A stretch of DNA of 30,290 bases from CAZGXM01 sp964529795. Lineage in GTDB: Bacteria > Bacillota > JADQBR01. A program made the position numbers and the translations under genes. The stretch spans positions 1 through 30,290 of the forward strand of contig CAZGXM010000030.1 in NCBI GenBank assembly GCA_964529795.1, read 5' to 3'. Below are positions 1 to 7,403 of the stretch, in pieces (the first letter of the stretch is position 1; every line of letters starts with the position of its first letter). The notes beneath the pieces were generated by a model, which made no database searches, had not been told where the DNA came from, and saw only the letters and a list, made by a program, of their open reading frames with translations.

Positions 1-86
1 AATACGAGATATTTAACCCCTTACTATATAAAGAGTCAAAAAGGTGCCGTTTTAATAACCCCCTACAGCAAATTTTTTTATTTTTT

Positions 87-122
87 CCCTATACTCTGTA
101 AAGAGAAAATAGAGGGTGTTTT
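87..122 (+). terminator. possible intrinsic terminator of an upstream gene
   Basis: CCCTAT pairs imperfectly with ATAGAGGG around an inner CTCT/AGAG hairpin, followed by TGTTTT. It may end a gene lying before the window. The rest of 1-285 is AT-rich and shows no gene; a TTGACA at about 223-228 and a TATAAT at about 265-270 could belong to the promoter region of the next gene, but their spacing does not make one clean promoter. Confidence 0.3.
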
Positions 123-285
123 GTCAACCTAAAAACAAAAATTTGAAATATTGAGCAAAAGCTAGAAATCTCAAGGTATAGCTAGTAAAACTCCCGAAAA
201 TTGGGTGGCTGGATTTTTAAAATTGACAAAATATAGTAAATATGATACTCTGCCTCTGTAAGGGTATAATCAAGGAGCGAGAACC

Positions 286-648
286 ATGAAAGAGAAAAGA
301 GATTTTCCCACTAAATATATCAAATTTGTTATGCCTCTAACTGCTATTTCATTTGTACTCATCCTATCAATAATGGCAGCAAATTCTGGCAGAATATACA
401 ACGTTCACGACGTAATTAAAAAGCAACCCGTCCAACAAGTCTTAGTGAGGGGGACAGTTCGGAAAAGCGTTGGTAATATTCTATTACTCTCAGATGACGG
501 TCTTAATTTAGATGTTATTTTAAATGATAAACCTGGCGGTGAGATCCATATTGGGGACAGAATTACCGTACGTGGCTCTCTCAAAGAAGATAAGTTCTAC
601 GGAAAACTTATCGGGGTCCACCATCAGAATCGACTAAAAGAGCACTAA
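286..648 (+). CDS. small membrane-anchored protein with OB-fold-like domain, unknown function
   Basis: The 120-residue product starts with a short basic stretch, then one hydrophobic segment at about residues 14-32, which would anchor it in the membrane. The rest (about 45-115) is a beta-rich domain with the pattern VLVRGTVRK..., IGDRITVRGSLKED, which resembles the nucleic-acid or ligand-binding OB folds seen in small extracytoplasmic proteins (tRNA_anti/CcmE-like). No catalytic residues are visible. The ATG is preceded by AAGGAGCGAGAACC, a good ribosome binding site. The gene stands alone; the perfect palindrome AGCCTAGCTAGGCT at 650-663 just after the stop may be its weak terminator. The fold assignment is inference from pattern only. 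Confidence 0.6.
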   Translation: MKEKRDFPTKYIKFVMPLTAISFVLILSIMAANSGRIYNVHDVIKKQPVQQVLVRGTVRKSVGNILLLSDDGLNLDVILNDKPGGEIHIGDRITVRGSLKEDKFYGKLIGVHHQNRLKEH

Positions 649-793
649 GAGCCTAGCTAGGCTTCTTTAGTACGAAGTAAAACTTATAAAGTCAACTTGG
701 AAGCTCTCCCAAAAAAGCAAGATTTAAGTTGTTCGATGGTTAGTTTTCGAATAAGAAATTGCTGTCATAAGATACATACAGATAAAAACAGGG

Positions 794-821
794 TTGAAAA
801 CTAACGGCAAAAGGGTATAAT
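794..821 (+). promoter_or_regulatory. strong sigma-A-type promoter of an antisense RNA
   Basis: TTGAAA (794-799), 16-base spacer, TATAAT (816-821). Transcription would start near 828. No protein gene follows on this strand; a strong terminator lies about 115 bases downstream, so the product should be a short RNA. Confidence 0.65.
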
Positions 822-827
822 AAAAGC

Positions 828-945
828 AAAGGGAAGGTGCTGATACACCTCCCCCTGCTGGGCAGTGCGGCCCAGAGTTATCTCTTGTGTAAAGCTATTT
901 GCGCCGGGAAGAGGGACGTTTGTGCGAACGTCCTTCTTCTTTTTT
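828..945 (+). ncRNA. predicted ~115-nt antisense RNA (candidate type I antitoxin)
   Basis: A strong promoter ends at 821 and an intrinsic terminator (13-bp stem 908-920/927-939 with one G-U pair, 6-base loop, then six T) ends at 945. Between them are two more hairpins: GGAAGGTG/CACCTCC near 832-854, and a perfect CTGGGC/GCCCAG at 858-863/870-875. No plausible open reading frame with a start signal lies on this strand. The RNA is fully complementary to the last 17 codons and 3' region of the small gene on the other strand (895-1026). This matches the layout of known Firmicutes type I systems such as txpA/RatA, where the antitoxin RNA overlaps the 3' end of the toxin mRNA. The function is inferred from layout. 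Confidence 0.55.
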
Positions 946-1026
946 CGCTCCATTACCGCAACGCCGGATCATAGCCGCAATTACCTGGAAAATTCCATCG
1001 ATAACAGCCGCAATGATTTGCGTCAT
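895..1026 (-). CDS. small hydrophobic-then-basic peptide, candidate type I toxin
   Basis: This 43-residue peptide begins MTQIIAAVIDGIFQVIAAMI, a hydrophobic, amphipathic-looking helix of about 20 residues. It continues with a strongly basic tail rich in Arg, Lys and Ser that ends RRK. The start ATG is preceded by GAGGAGGTGG at ideal distance, a much better signal than any start on the plus strand here. A TATAAT-like -10 lies at 1142-1147 (minus strand), so the mRNA would begin near 1135 with a leader of about 110 bases. A hairpin with a T-rich tail at about 830-855 could end it. Size and charge pattern resemble membrane-acting toxins of the Fst/TxpA/BsrG type, but I do not recognise a specific family. 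The opposing antisense RNA supports the call. Confidence 0.55.
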   Translation of the reverse strand: MTQIIAAVIDGIFQVIAAMIRRCGNGAKKEEGRSHKRPSSRRK

Positions 1027-1141
1027 AGCCTACCACCTCCTCTCCCCCATAACACCCGGTTATCCGCACAACTCCAGGCTGCGCACTGCCCCACGCGTAA
1101 GGGGGAGAAGAGAAAGCCTGAGGAAATACATTCCTAAGTCA

Positions 1142-1168
1142 ATTATAGCTTGTACTTGCGTCAAGTAC
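1142..1168 (-). promoter_or_regulatory. -10 box and overlapping inverted repeat upstream of the toxin-like gene
   Basis: On the minus strand TATAAT occupies 1147-1142, without a good -35. Just upstream lies a perfect 7-bp inverted repeat, GTACTTG-CGT-CAAGTAC (1152-1168), placed where a regulator would block or replace -35 contacts. Confidence 0.35.
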
Positions 1169-1233
1169 TAGAGAAATTTAAGGATTTAAGGCGAATCAGG
1201 CATTTCTGACGCACTGATTGTATTCGGGGTGCC

Positions 1234-1431
1234 TTAGTCATATTCATCCTCATCCTGCATGCTCTGGCGCAGACTGGCTTTGGCCCTGGCCACCGCCTGA
1301 TCCCATACCTCTATTGCATCCGCACTGTCAGCAAGTTCACTAGCGCCCGGGCTAACCAGGCTGATGTTGCGGCGGCGATGCCGGCGTGGGCAATCATCCA
1401 GGCTGGTTAATCTTACTGGCTGGCAGGTTAG
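1234..1431 (-). pseudogene. C-terminal remnant of an unidentified protein
   Basis: The minus strand is open for 65 codons between two stops but has no ATG, GTG or TTG start. The translation has an Arg-rich patch (CPRRHRRRNISLVSPG), an acidic/alanine-rich helix (SADAIEVWDQAVARAKASL) and an acidic end (QDEDEYD). Base composition is clearly more GC-rich than the surrounding DNA. It looks like the tail of a gene whose front is lost. I do not recognise the family. Confidence 0.3.
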
Positions 1432-1592
1432 TTAAGGTTTTTCTGCGGAAAGCGGAACAACATAGGCCGTTGCTCCGTCTATAATTTTTAAGAGAAACTA
1501 ATTTTTTATGGAGGTTCTTCTGGTGAACAAAAATGGTTAGTAGTTACTAGCTAGACTCTGGTTCTGCCCGCGGCCTGGCGCTCAGACGTTAA

Positions 1593-2006
1593 TTTGGGGA
1601 ACCAAATCGGCTTCGTAACCGATGTGTAACCCCGCCCGAGTTAGAAACTGAGGACAACAAGTATTCATTTTCCATTTACAATAAAACCAAGTGGGAAGAG
1701 AAATTCAGGCAGGCAAGCGGGCGGTGGCCCGATAATATCGACTGGTCCAAACCTATAAAACTCCGGGATTATGTAATAGCTCGCAAAAAGTCCCTGGACG
1801 ACTACTACGGCCCCCTGCAGGTGGAATTCCTGACCGAGGACATTGCCGTCCTGTCCTCGGCAAGTGGTTCGTTCCGGGAAGCCTATGTTTACCAGCGGAA
1901 CCATTTAGTGAGCTTCGGTCTGAATGGTGAGCCGCCTGGCAAGTTTGTAGATTTCTTCAAGGAAGCCTTATTAACTGTCAAGGTTTTGGAGGATCAAGCC
2001 AGTTAA
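1593..2006 (+). pseudogene. start-less ORF, probably a 5'-truncated gene of unknown function
   Basis: The frame is open from the TAA at 1590-1592 to the stop at 2006 (137 codons). The translated sequence is protein-like and soluble (for example KWEEKFRQASGRWPDNIDW, DDYYGPLQVEFLTEDIAVL and a helical FVDFFKEALLTVKVLEDQAS end). The only usable start codon is a GTG at 1821, in the middle of the coherent sequence and with no good ribosome binding site. An ATGGAGGTTCTTCTGGTG segment at about 1508 in another frame runs into a stop after 10 codons, so a frameshift or deletion near 1540-1600 may have cut off the true front. I see nothing else in 1434-1592. Function unknown. Confidence 0.4.
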
Positions 2007-2124
2007 AGGTAATATTTAAGAACAAATGTTCTTGGGTAGTAACCGGAATTCATCACCCACTTTAGAAGTTGGTCTTCCGCCGAGAATTGATAAATCAGGG
2101 AGAAATTCTTCAGGGGGTAACAAC

Positions 2125-3054
2125 ATGAAAAAACCTTTTTTGTTTGTACTTATCTTATTGCTAGGTATTTCTCTGTTTGGTTGCATAAATGGGGGAAACG
2201 AGGCTCAACTGGAAAAAGAAGGACAGCCCAAAGAGAAACCGCAACAAACCGATAAAAGTGATGAGGCGGCAGTTGCGAGTCTGGTTGATGACTTCGGTAG
2301 TAAGCTCCAAACAGTCTCGCTTCAAGCCCCCAAAGATATAGTAAACAAGAGTATGCAAGAGAACTACAGCGATTTTGTATCTCCCGCACTTCTTTCAGAA
2401 TGGCTCAGCGATCCTCAGAATGCTCCGGGGAGGGTGCTTTCGAGTCCGTGGCCGGATCGGATAGAAATTCTAAGCATTGAAAAATTATCGGGATATGCGT
2501 ACGAAGTTAAAGGCGAAATCATTGAAATAACGAGCACAGAGAAGGCGAGCGGCGGGGTTGCCGCAAAGCGGCCAATTACTCTCGTGGTAGAGAAAATCGA
2601 AAATCGCTGGCTTATTGACGCTACCACCCTCGGTGCCTACGAGGAAACCAACTCAATTGTGTACAGAAATACCCAATATGGTTTTAGTTTTTCCTTACCG
2701 GAAAGTTGGAAAGGTTATTTGATTATAACTGGCAAATGGGAGGGTTCCGCTCTCGGAGGTCCACAAGGTGGTGAGACTGTTGAAACTGGTCCGATAATTT
2801 CCATAAGACATCCTCAATGGACTTCTCAAAACCGGCGACAGGATATCCCAATAATGGTCTTCACGCTTACCCAATGGAACGCACTTCAGCAGAGAGAATT
2901 CCATATTGGTCCAGCACCTGTCGGACCAAAAGAACTTGGTCGTAACACCAGATACGTTTTTGCGCTTCCTGCGCGTTACAACTACGCATTTCCGCCAGGA
3001 TATGAAGAAGTGGAAAAAATTTTAGAAAGCAATCCTCTTCAGGCAAACGAATAA
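2125..3054 (+). CDS. lipoprotein of unknown function
   Basis: The 309-residue product has a classical lipoprotein signal: MKKP, a hydrophobic core, and the lipobox LFGC with Cys20 as the lipid-modified residue. A charged linker rich in Lys, Glu and Gln follows (about 25-50), so the protein should sit on the outer face of the membrane. Two domains are suggested: about 55-190, ending in a typical 'ENRWLIDA' strand as in NTF2-like or DUF4829-like extracytoplasmic domains, and about 200-305, opening with 'YGFSFSLPESWKGYLI', a motif common at the start of PsbP-like domains. The ATG at 2125 is chosen over an in-frame ATG at 2026 because it has AGGGGGTAACAAC before it and gives a proper signal peptide. 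It converges with the next lipoprotein gene. Confidence 0.7.
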   Translation: MKKPFLFVLILLLGISLFGCINGGNEAQLEKEGQPKEKPQQTDKSDEAAVASLVDDFGSKLQTVSLQAPKDIVNKSMQENYSDFVSPALLSEWLSDPQNAPGRVLSSPWPDRIEILSIEKLSGYAYEVKGEIIEITSTEKASGGVAAKRPITLVVEKIENRWLIDATTLGAYEETNSIVYRNTQYGFSFSLPESWKGYLIITGKWEGSALGGPQGGETVETGPIISIRHPQWTSQNRRQDIPIMVFTLTQWNALQQREFHIGPAPVGPKELGRNTRYVFALPARYNYAFPPGYEEVEKILESNPLQANE

Positions 3055-3340
3055 CAAAGAAATATCCTGGAACAGTGCAGTACAATTGTTTTAAGCGGGT
3101 CGGGGACCAGCAAATCGGGGACGTTCTGGCTTGCCTGGGAAATGGCCTTTTACGGGGATTTTATTATGCAGATGTCTTAGGAGCTTCAGCAAATATAGAG
3201 ACCCATACCATGGATAACACCCCAGAGGATTAATAAAATGATAATAAAAGATGCCAAAAGCAAAAACGGTTTTCCAGTAATAAATCCCCTGCTTTCCATA
3301 TATACTATTTGAGCGTATAATTACCTGCAATTTTTTCCAA

Positions 3341-3369
3341 AACAAAGACCCAGCGTATCCCACTGGGTC
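3341..3369 (-). terminator. intrinsic terminator of the 3429-5258 gene
   Basis: On the minus strand GACCCAG/CTGGGTC (7 bp, 9-base loop, 3347-3353/3363-3369) is followed by TTTGTTTT. The rest of 3055-3428 holds no convincing gene; a 98-codon minus ORF there lacks a start signal and coding character. Confidence 0.6.
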
Positions 3370-3428
3370 GGTCATTATAAGCGTCATAGCAAACTCTTTG
3401 AAACACTATTTGCCCGATGCTTTAGTTC

Positions 3429-5258
3429 TTAAAAGACAAATTTTATATTCTCAATGATAATATATCTTTCTCTATTATCTTCGGTAATTTTTTTAATCAG
3501 TAGCTTGCCTTTTGCCGTTGGGTCAGGAAATTTTTGCGGCTCTTTATGTATTTCATAAATAAATTCTTCGGGTTTTATTAAAAGTGGGCTTTCGTCTCCC
3601 TCATTTACATAGTAAAAATCGTATTCAATAGTGTAGGTCCCATCTTTATTATCCTCAAATTTTTGAATATGGGTTAGTTTATAGCCATGGTCATCCATCC
3701 CACCTGCATAGTACTTGCCATTTTTCAAGTCAAACCCCATCACTGATTGATGTTTTTTTATTTTTCTGCCAAAAAGTTCCTGACTAAACCTGTCAATTGT
3801 TTCTTTTGTTATAATAAAAAAACCATCTTTCCTTTCAATTACCTGATCACGATCTTCTCCTTTGTATCTAAAGACAAGATAAAATGCCGTATCATGTATT
3901 AAAGTATTCTCATCAATCTCTGAATCCCTAGAAAACTCTTGGAAATTAAATGCGTTCTTACTAAACTCCATCCATTTCAATTCTTCTGCTGGTGATAGCT
4001 CAATATGGTCTGCTGGTGTTTTACTTCCTGGCAGTTCTTCTCGAGAATATAGTAATAATTCCTTCGGCATCACAATAAGGATCTGTTCGTCAGCTAAGAT
4101 AACAACCTCATTGCCAGAAGGGCCCCATGTTGCACCATGGACTGTGCCTAACAAAGGCGTAATTGGGTATTCGCCAGATGAATCCACCATATAAAACTGA
4201 GCGGGGTCATCATACTTATTCCTTTCCCCTTCATAGATAAACTTATTTTCTGTAGGACTTGGTGAAGAATACTCTGGCCAGCTTGTTTCCTTTATGTATT
4301 CAAACCCACTTTTAGCTAGGTCTATAATATAGATTTTGCTCTCTCCCATAGCCTGGGTAACGAAAATTTTTTCATCATTAAAAAACCATGCCGCACCCGT
4401 AGGTTCAAACATTTCTCTCTTAATAATATGTTTACTGGAACCATCGGAGCTAACTATCCCAACTCCTTCGGAGCTCTCATAAGTACCAAAAATGTAAAGA
4501 ATTTTTGTACCATCATGTGACCATTTGGGCTGTATGGGGTGTTGAATAAAAAATTCGTAAAAGTCACTATTAGGGTCATTATTCTTTGTACCCTCCACCA
4601 ACAACTGGGGCTTAGAGAAATCAATGTTTGCGACATAAAGGCTGCCTTCCCTGACATAAGCTATTTTTGAACCATCAAAAGATATGTCATACTGGTAAAT
4701 ATCCTCTGGCAGCTTAATCTCCTTTAAGAGTCCTAAACTATCTTTGTCCAGGAAAAAAAACCTATCTCTACCCTCGAGCACAAGCCGTTTACCGTCATCG
4801 AGCAACTTGAAATCTGAATAGAAGCCCAAAGAACCTTTACCTTTAAAAATCTCCTTTTGCGAACTTGTTTCTAAGTTATAACTAATCAATGATAGCTCTG
4901 GAAGATTTTCTTTACGACTTTTCAACCCGACAAGTAGATTGCTGCCAACTTTGTTTACGAAGCTTAGAAAGTAGTCTTCTTTGGGGTACTCAGGTTTTAT
5001 TCTCTTAATATCAAGACCATTATAAGTTTCTTGGGAAACAGACTGGATGCTAAAGCTCGTTGACAATTCCTGGCGGTGCTCTTCGCTGTCAGTAACACTA
5101 GGTTCTTCCTTGTCTTCTTGCTGACTGGTTATTTGGCTATCCCCATTTGCTTCTAAATTTTCGTCCGGCTTGGGGCTGTTACCCCCATCAGAAGAACAAC
5201 CAAATAAAGAAAAAGAAACAGCCACGATGATTAAAGCTATCACAAGATATTGTCTCAT
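3429..5258 (-). CDS. large lipoprotein with TolB/WD40-like beta-propeller region
   Basis: The 609-residue product has a signal peptide ending in the lipobox LFGC with Cys21, then a low-complexity acidic linker (about 25-65). Residues about 70-390 contain repeated blade-like motifs such as 'SFDGSKIAYVREGSLYV', 'KWSHDGTKILYIF', 'SPTENKFIYEGE' and 'GPSGNEVVILADEQI'. These are typical of TolB-type (PD40) beta-propellers, which bind proteins or peptides outside the membrane. The C-terminal third (about 420-609) is a separate alpha/beta domain rich in aromatic and charged residues that I cannot name. The start has AGGGAGTGGGCGGGG upstream. It is a single-gene unit ended by the hairpin at 3341-3369. 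Its lower GC and Lys/Glu/Ile-rich composition differ from the genes right of 6000. Confidence 0.65.
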   Translation of the reverse strand: MRQYLVIALIIVAVSFSLFGCSSDGGNSPKPDENLEANGDSQITSQQEDKEEPSVTDSEEHRQELSTSFSIQSVSQETYNGLDIKRIKPEYPKEDYFLSFVNKVGSNLLVGLKSRKENLPELSLISYNLETSSQKEIFKGKGSLGFYSDFKLLDDGKRLVLEGRDRFFFLDKDSLGLLKEIKLPEDIYQYDISFDGSKIAYVREGSLYVANIDFSKPQLLVEGTKNNDPNSDFYEFFIQHPIQPKWSHDGTKILYIFGTYESSEGVGIVSSDGSSKHIIKREMFEPTGAAWFFNDEKIFVTQAMGESKIYIIDLAKSGFEYIKETSWPEYSSPSPTENKFIYEGERNKYDDPAQFYMVDSSGEYPITPLLGTVHGATWGPSGNEVVILADEQILIVMPKELLLYSREELPGSKTPADHIELSPAEELKWMEFSKNAFNFQEFSRDSEIDENTLIHDTAFYLVFRYKGEDRDQVIERKDGFFIITKETIDRFSQELFGRKIKKHQSVMGFDLKNGKYYAGGMDDHGYKLTHIQKFEDNKDGTYTIEYDFYYVNEGDESPLLIKPEEFIYEIHKEPQKFPDPTAKGKLLIKKITEDNRERYIIIENIKFVF

Positions 5259-5334
5259 CCCCGCCCACTCCCTAGTATCACTTTTGATATCCTTATTTAC
5301 ATTCTCTGTAAGTTAACTAAAACCTTTAGCATAT

Positions 5335-5368
5335 AAAAAACTGTACAGCAAGTGTGTTCTAGCTGTAC
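5335..5368 (-). terminator. intrinsic terminator on the minus strand, upstream of the lipoprotein gene
   Basis: On the minus strand GTACAGC/GCTGTAC (7 bp perfect, 5343-5349/5362-5368) is followed by AG and six T (5340-5335). It lies before the lipoprotein gene, so it either ends a vanished upstream gene (see 5426-5533) or attenuates readthrough into the lipoprotein. Confidence 0.5.
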
Positions 5369-5425
5369 GATGACTATCACAATTTCACGGATTCAGGTTT
5401 TTTGTTTTTCGAGCTTACTCTTGTA

Positions 5426-5533
5426 TTATCTCTGACCTTGGCGTCCAAATTCCTCATATTCTTTACTAGATTTTGCTTGTGCTTCTATCCGGGCAGAATT
5501 TATCTCCTCGTAATGAAGATGTAAAACCCCTTA
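5426..5533 (-). pseudogene. possible 3' remnant of a lost gene
   Basis: On the minus strand a start-less open stretch reads ...HYEEINSARIEAQAKSSK, then EYEEFGRQGQR and a stop at 5426. It is a polar, helical tail, followed about 60 bases later by a good terminator. Its 5' side merges with one arm of the palindromic element at 5523-5620, as if the body of the gene was replaced or deleted there. It is short and could be chance. Confidence 0.2.
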
Positions 5534-5620
5534 AGATTAGTGGGAACCGAAGAGCCGAAGGTAACCCTTATTTAGAGATGTGGGCAAAGACTATCCTGCA
5601 TCTCTATTATAAGGGGTTTT
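5523..5620. other. 98-bp palindromic, multi-hairpin element of unknown identity
   Basis: A perfect 11-bp outer inverted repeat, AAAACCCCTTA / TAAGGGGTTTT (5523-5533/5610-5620), encloses two inner hairpins. One is GGG-a-ACC...GGT-aa-CCC around GAAGAGCCGAA (5542-5567). The other is AGAGATGTGGG/CCTGCATCTCT (5574-5605, two G-U pairs). The right arm runs into TTTTT, so as RNA on the plus strand it would be a closed three-way junction that also acts as a terminator. It could be a structured regulatory RNA or a small transposon-like (MITE) insertion. It does not match a riboswitch class I can recall. The rest of 5259-5880 shows no gene. Confidence 0.45.
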
Positions 5621-5883
5621 TCTCATAAATGCAGGGTTTTTCGGTGGTTTTTAGCTGTTTTTCTATCATTTTTGGGAGGCTTTTTTTGTTAGTTCTTCTG
5701 AATTCTTAATTTTCAAAGTTAAAGCTCACCGAAGAACCGGCGGTGACCATCACCGGCGGGGTGTCCACGGAGTAAATCAGGAAATTACTGAAAGCATAGC
5801 TGCGGTATATGTAAGGATTTGCACCAGCGGCAGCGTTACACCGATAATACTAGGCCGGCCAGAAATTCGTTGCAATAGCGACC

Positions 5884-5945
5884 TTGTCAGATACCAACTA
5901 AAGGAGTATAATGTTCATTAGAGAACGTTCGTACCAGAACATTAT
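5884..5945 (+). promoter_or_regulatory. promoter with nested symmetric operator for the MarR-ABC operon
   Basis: TTGTCA (5884-5889), a 17-base spacer and TATAAT (5907-5912) form a near-consensus promoter; the start would be near 5919. A perfect 9-bp inverted repeat, ATAATGTTC / GAACATTAT (5908-5916/5937-5945), shares exactly the same centre (5926.5) as an inner 8-bp palindrome GAACGTTC (5923-5930). The operator therefore covers the -10 box and transcription start. This is the usual geometry for MarR-family autorepression, so the regulator encoded directly downstream is the likely binder. Confidence 0.75.
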
Positions 5946-5988
5946 ATCTGGTGGGCACGCTAATACGCATGAAAGGTGGCCGATAGAT

Positions 5989-6450
5989 ATGCCTCACAAA
6001 CATGACTTGTTGATAGAACTGCTTCGCGATGTGAACCGCGGTTTTGGCGAGCAGATGAAAAAGGTACTAGAGGAACATAAAGTACCCATGACCACCATGA
6101 TCATAACCGGTCAGATAAAGAAGGAACCGGGTATTACCGTCAGTGAACTGGCACGCCGAACGGGCTTTGCAAAGTCCCATATTTCAAAAGTAGTTGAGAA
6201 CTTGGAAAAAAAAGGTTGGATGGAAAAAAGACCGGACCGGTCCGACCAGAGGCTGGCGCGATTGTTTCTTTCGCAAGATGCTGTTGACCGTCTGGCAGTG
6301 GTGAGAGAACAAGTGCAGCGTGAGATGGCAGGCATAATAGCACATGTTTCTGAAAATCGCGTGGCGGAAATGGTGGCAGGGCTTAAAGAAATCCTGGCTG
6401 CGTTGGAGTCAGCCCGAAGGAGCGACAATAATGGACATCATCAGAATTGA
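5989..6450 (+). CDS. MarR-family transcriptional regulator
   Basis: The product is 153 residues, the normal size for the family. A dimerisation helix region (about 1-35) is followed by the winged helix-turn-helix: 'GITVSELARRTGFAKSHISK' is the HTH, then 'VVENLEKKGWMEKRPDRSDQ' with the wing motif DxRDQR in the form DRSDQR. The C-terminal helix completes the dimer interface. A longer reading from ATG 5911 is possible on paper, but that ATG overlaps the -10 box of the promoter and would leave no transcribed leader. The ATG at 5989 has AAAGGTGG nine bases upstream and is preferred. It is the first gene of an operon with the DrrAB-like exporter (20-base overlap with the ATPase gene). It most likely represses its own operon until a small lipophilic or toxic ligand binds. 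Confidence 0.85.
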   Translation: MPHKHDLLIELLRDVNRGFGEQMKKVLEEHKVPMTTMIITGQIKKEPGITVSELARRTGFAKSHISKVVENLEKKGWMEKRPDRSDQRLARLFLSQDAVDRLAVVREQVQREMAGIIAHVSENRVAEMVAGLKEILAALESARRSDNNGHHQN

Positions 6451-7402
6451 AAACCTGGTCAAAAAATTTGGAGATTTTACTGCTGTGGACGGGATTGACT
6501 TTAGCGTCATCAAGGGAGAAATCTTTGGTTTTCTGGGTCCCAACGGTGCCGGTAAATCCACAACTATTAAAATATTGTCTACGCTCTTGAAACCCACGGC
6601 CGGTACAGCGGAACTGGCCGGGTATGATGTGTTAAAGCAGCCTACCCGGGTACGCCAGTCCATCGGCATGGTTTTTCAGGATCCGTCCCTGGATAACAGG
6701 TTAACTGCCGAGGAGAATTTGAAGTTTCATGCCATGCTTTACAATGTACCCGGGGAACTGCGGGAAGAGCGGATTAACCAGGTGTTGAAAATGGTGGATT
6801 TATCTGACCGGCGTAAATCCCTGGTCAAGACTTTTTCCGGCGGAATGAAAAGGCGTTTAGAAATTGCCCGGGGGCTTTTACATCATCCCAAGGTATTGTT
6901 TCTTGATGAACCCACTGTGGGCCTGGACCCCCAGACCCGTATCGCCATCTGGGACCATGTGCGGCGGCTGCGAGATGAAATAGGTGTTACTGTTTTTATG
7001 ACCACCCACTACATGGATGAAGCAGAAAACTGTGACCGGATTGCCGTAATAGACCATGGTGAAATTCAGGCTATTGACAGCCCTGCCGCTTTGAAACGGA
7101 TGCTGGGTGGGGATAAGATTGTGGTCAAAGGGGATAAAGGACTGAAAGATGACCTGGCGGCCCGGTACGGTATGGAGGTTCAGGAACTGCAGGGTGAATA
7201 CCACTTCACGGTACCAAGTGGCGCGGAATTTGTGCCACGGGTTGTTACTGATTTTCAGGAACGTATCAGTTCCATCCAAATTAAGGAACCAAGTCTTGAC
7301 GACGTATTTTTAAAACTCACCGGGCGGGCGATTCGTGACGAAGAATTATCTGCCCGGGATACTTTCCGGCAGCACATGGGCCATAGAATAAGGAGGCATT
7401 AA
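6431..7402 (+). CDS. ABC-2 type exporter ATP-binding protein (DrrA-like)
   Basis: This 323-residue ATPase energises the membrane protein encoded next. Visible motifs: Walker A GPNGAGKST (about 36-44), Q-loop 'GMVFQDPSLD', signature 'SGGMKRRLEIARGLLHHP' (about 140), Walker B 'VLFLDEPTVGLDP' and the H-loop 'FMTTHYMDEAE'. The Q-loop and 'FSGGMKRRLEIARGL' form, and the C-terminal extension of about 90 residues ending in 'EPSLDDVFLKLTGRAIRDEE', are typical of daunorubicin-resistance (DrrA) type exporters. The ATG at 6431 has GAAGGAG upstream; the frame is open further 5' but without a start signal. Translational coupling to marR is likely from the overlap. The substrate is unknown; drug, lipid or antibiotic export under MarR control is the natural guess. 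Confidence 0.88.
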   Translation: MDIIRIENLVKKFGDFTAVDGIDFSVIKGEIFGFLGPNGAGKSTTIKILSTLLKPTAGTAELAGYDVLKQPTRVRQSIGMVFQDPSLDNRLTAEENLKFHAMLYNVPGELREERINQVLKMVDLSDRRKSLVKTFSGGMKRRLEIARGLLHHPKVLFLDEPTVGLDPQTRIAIWDHVRRLRDEIGVTVFMTTHYMDEAENCDRIAVIDHGEIQAIDSPAALKRMLGGDKIVVKGDKGLKDDLAARYGMEVQELQGEYHFTVPSGAEFVPRVVTDFQERISSIQIKEPSLDDVFLKLTGRAIRDEELSARDTFRQHMGHRIRRH

Positions 7403-7403
7403 G

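Noticed and set aside
865..1171. Two overlapping 90-codon plus-strand ORFs
   Set aside because: Neither has a ribosome binding site. They run across the terminator of the antisense RNA and are shadows of the toxin-like gene and its mRNA leader on the other strand.
3100..3122. Direct repeat TCGGGGAC (3100-3107, 3115-3122), reminiscent of sequences flanking REP-associated transposases
   Set aside because: Only two 8-base copies and no transposase or palindromic partner nearby.
3091..3387. 98-codon minus-strand ORF
   Set aside because: No start signal, unlikely composition, and it runs through the terminator of the neighbouring lipoprotein gene.
5546..5566. Glycine-riboswitch-like CCGAAG motif
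   Set aside because: The rest of the glycine aptamer consensus is absent and no glycine gene follows.
5911..5988. Longer N terminus of the MarR regulator from ATG 5911
   Set aside because: This ATG overlaps the TATAAT of a near-consensus promoter and the operator; the family length fits the ATG at 5989.
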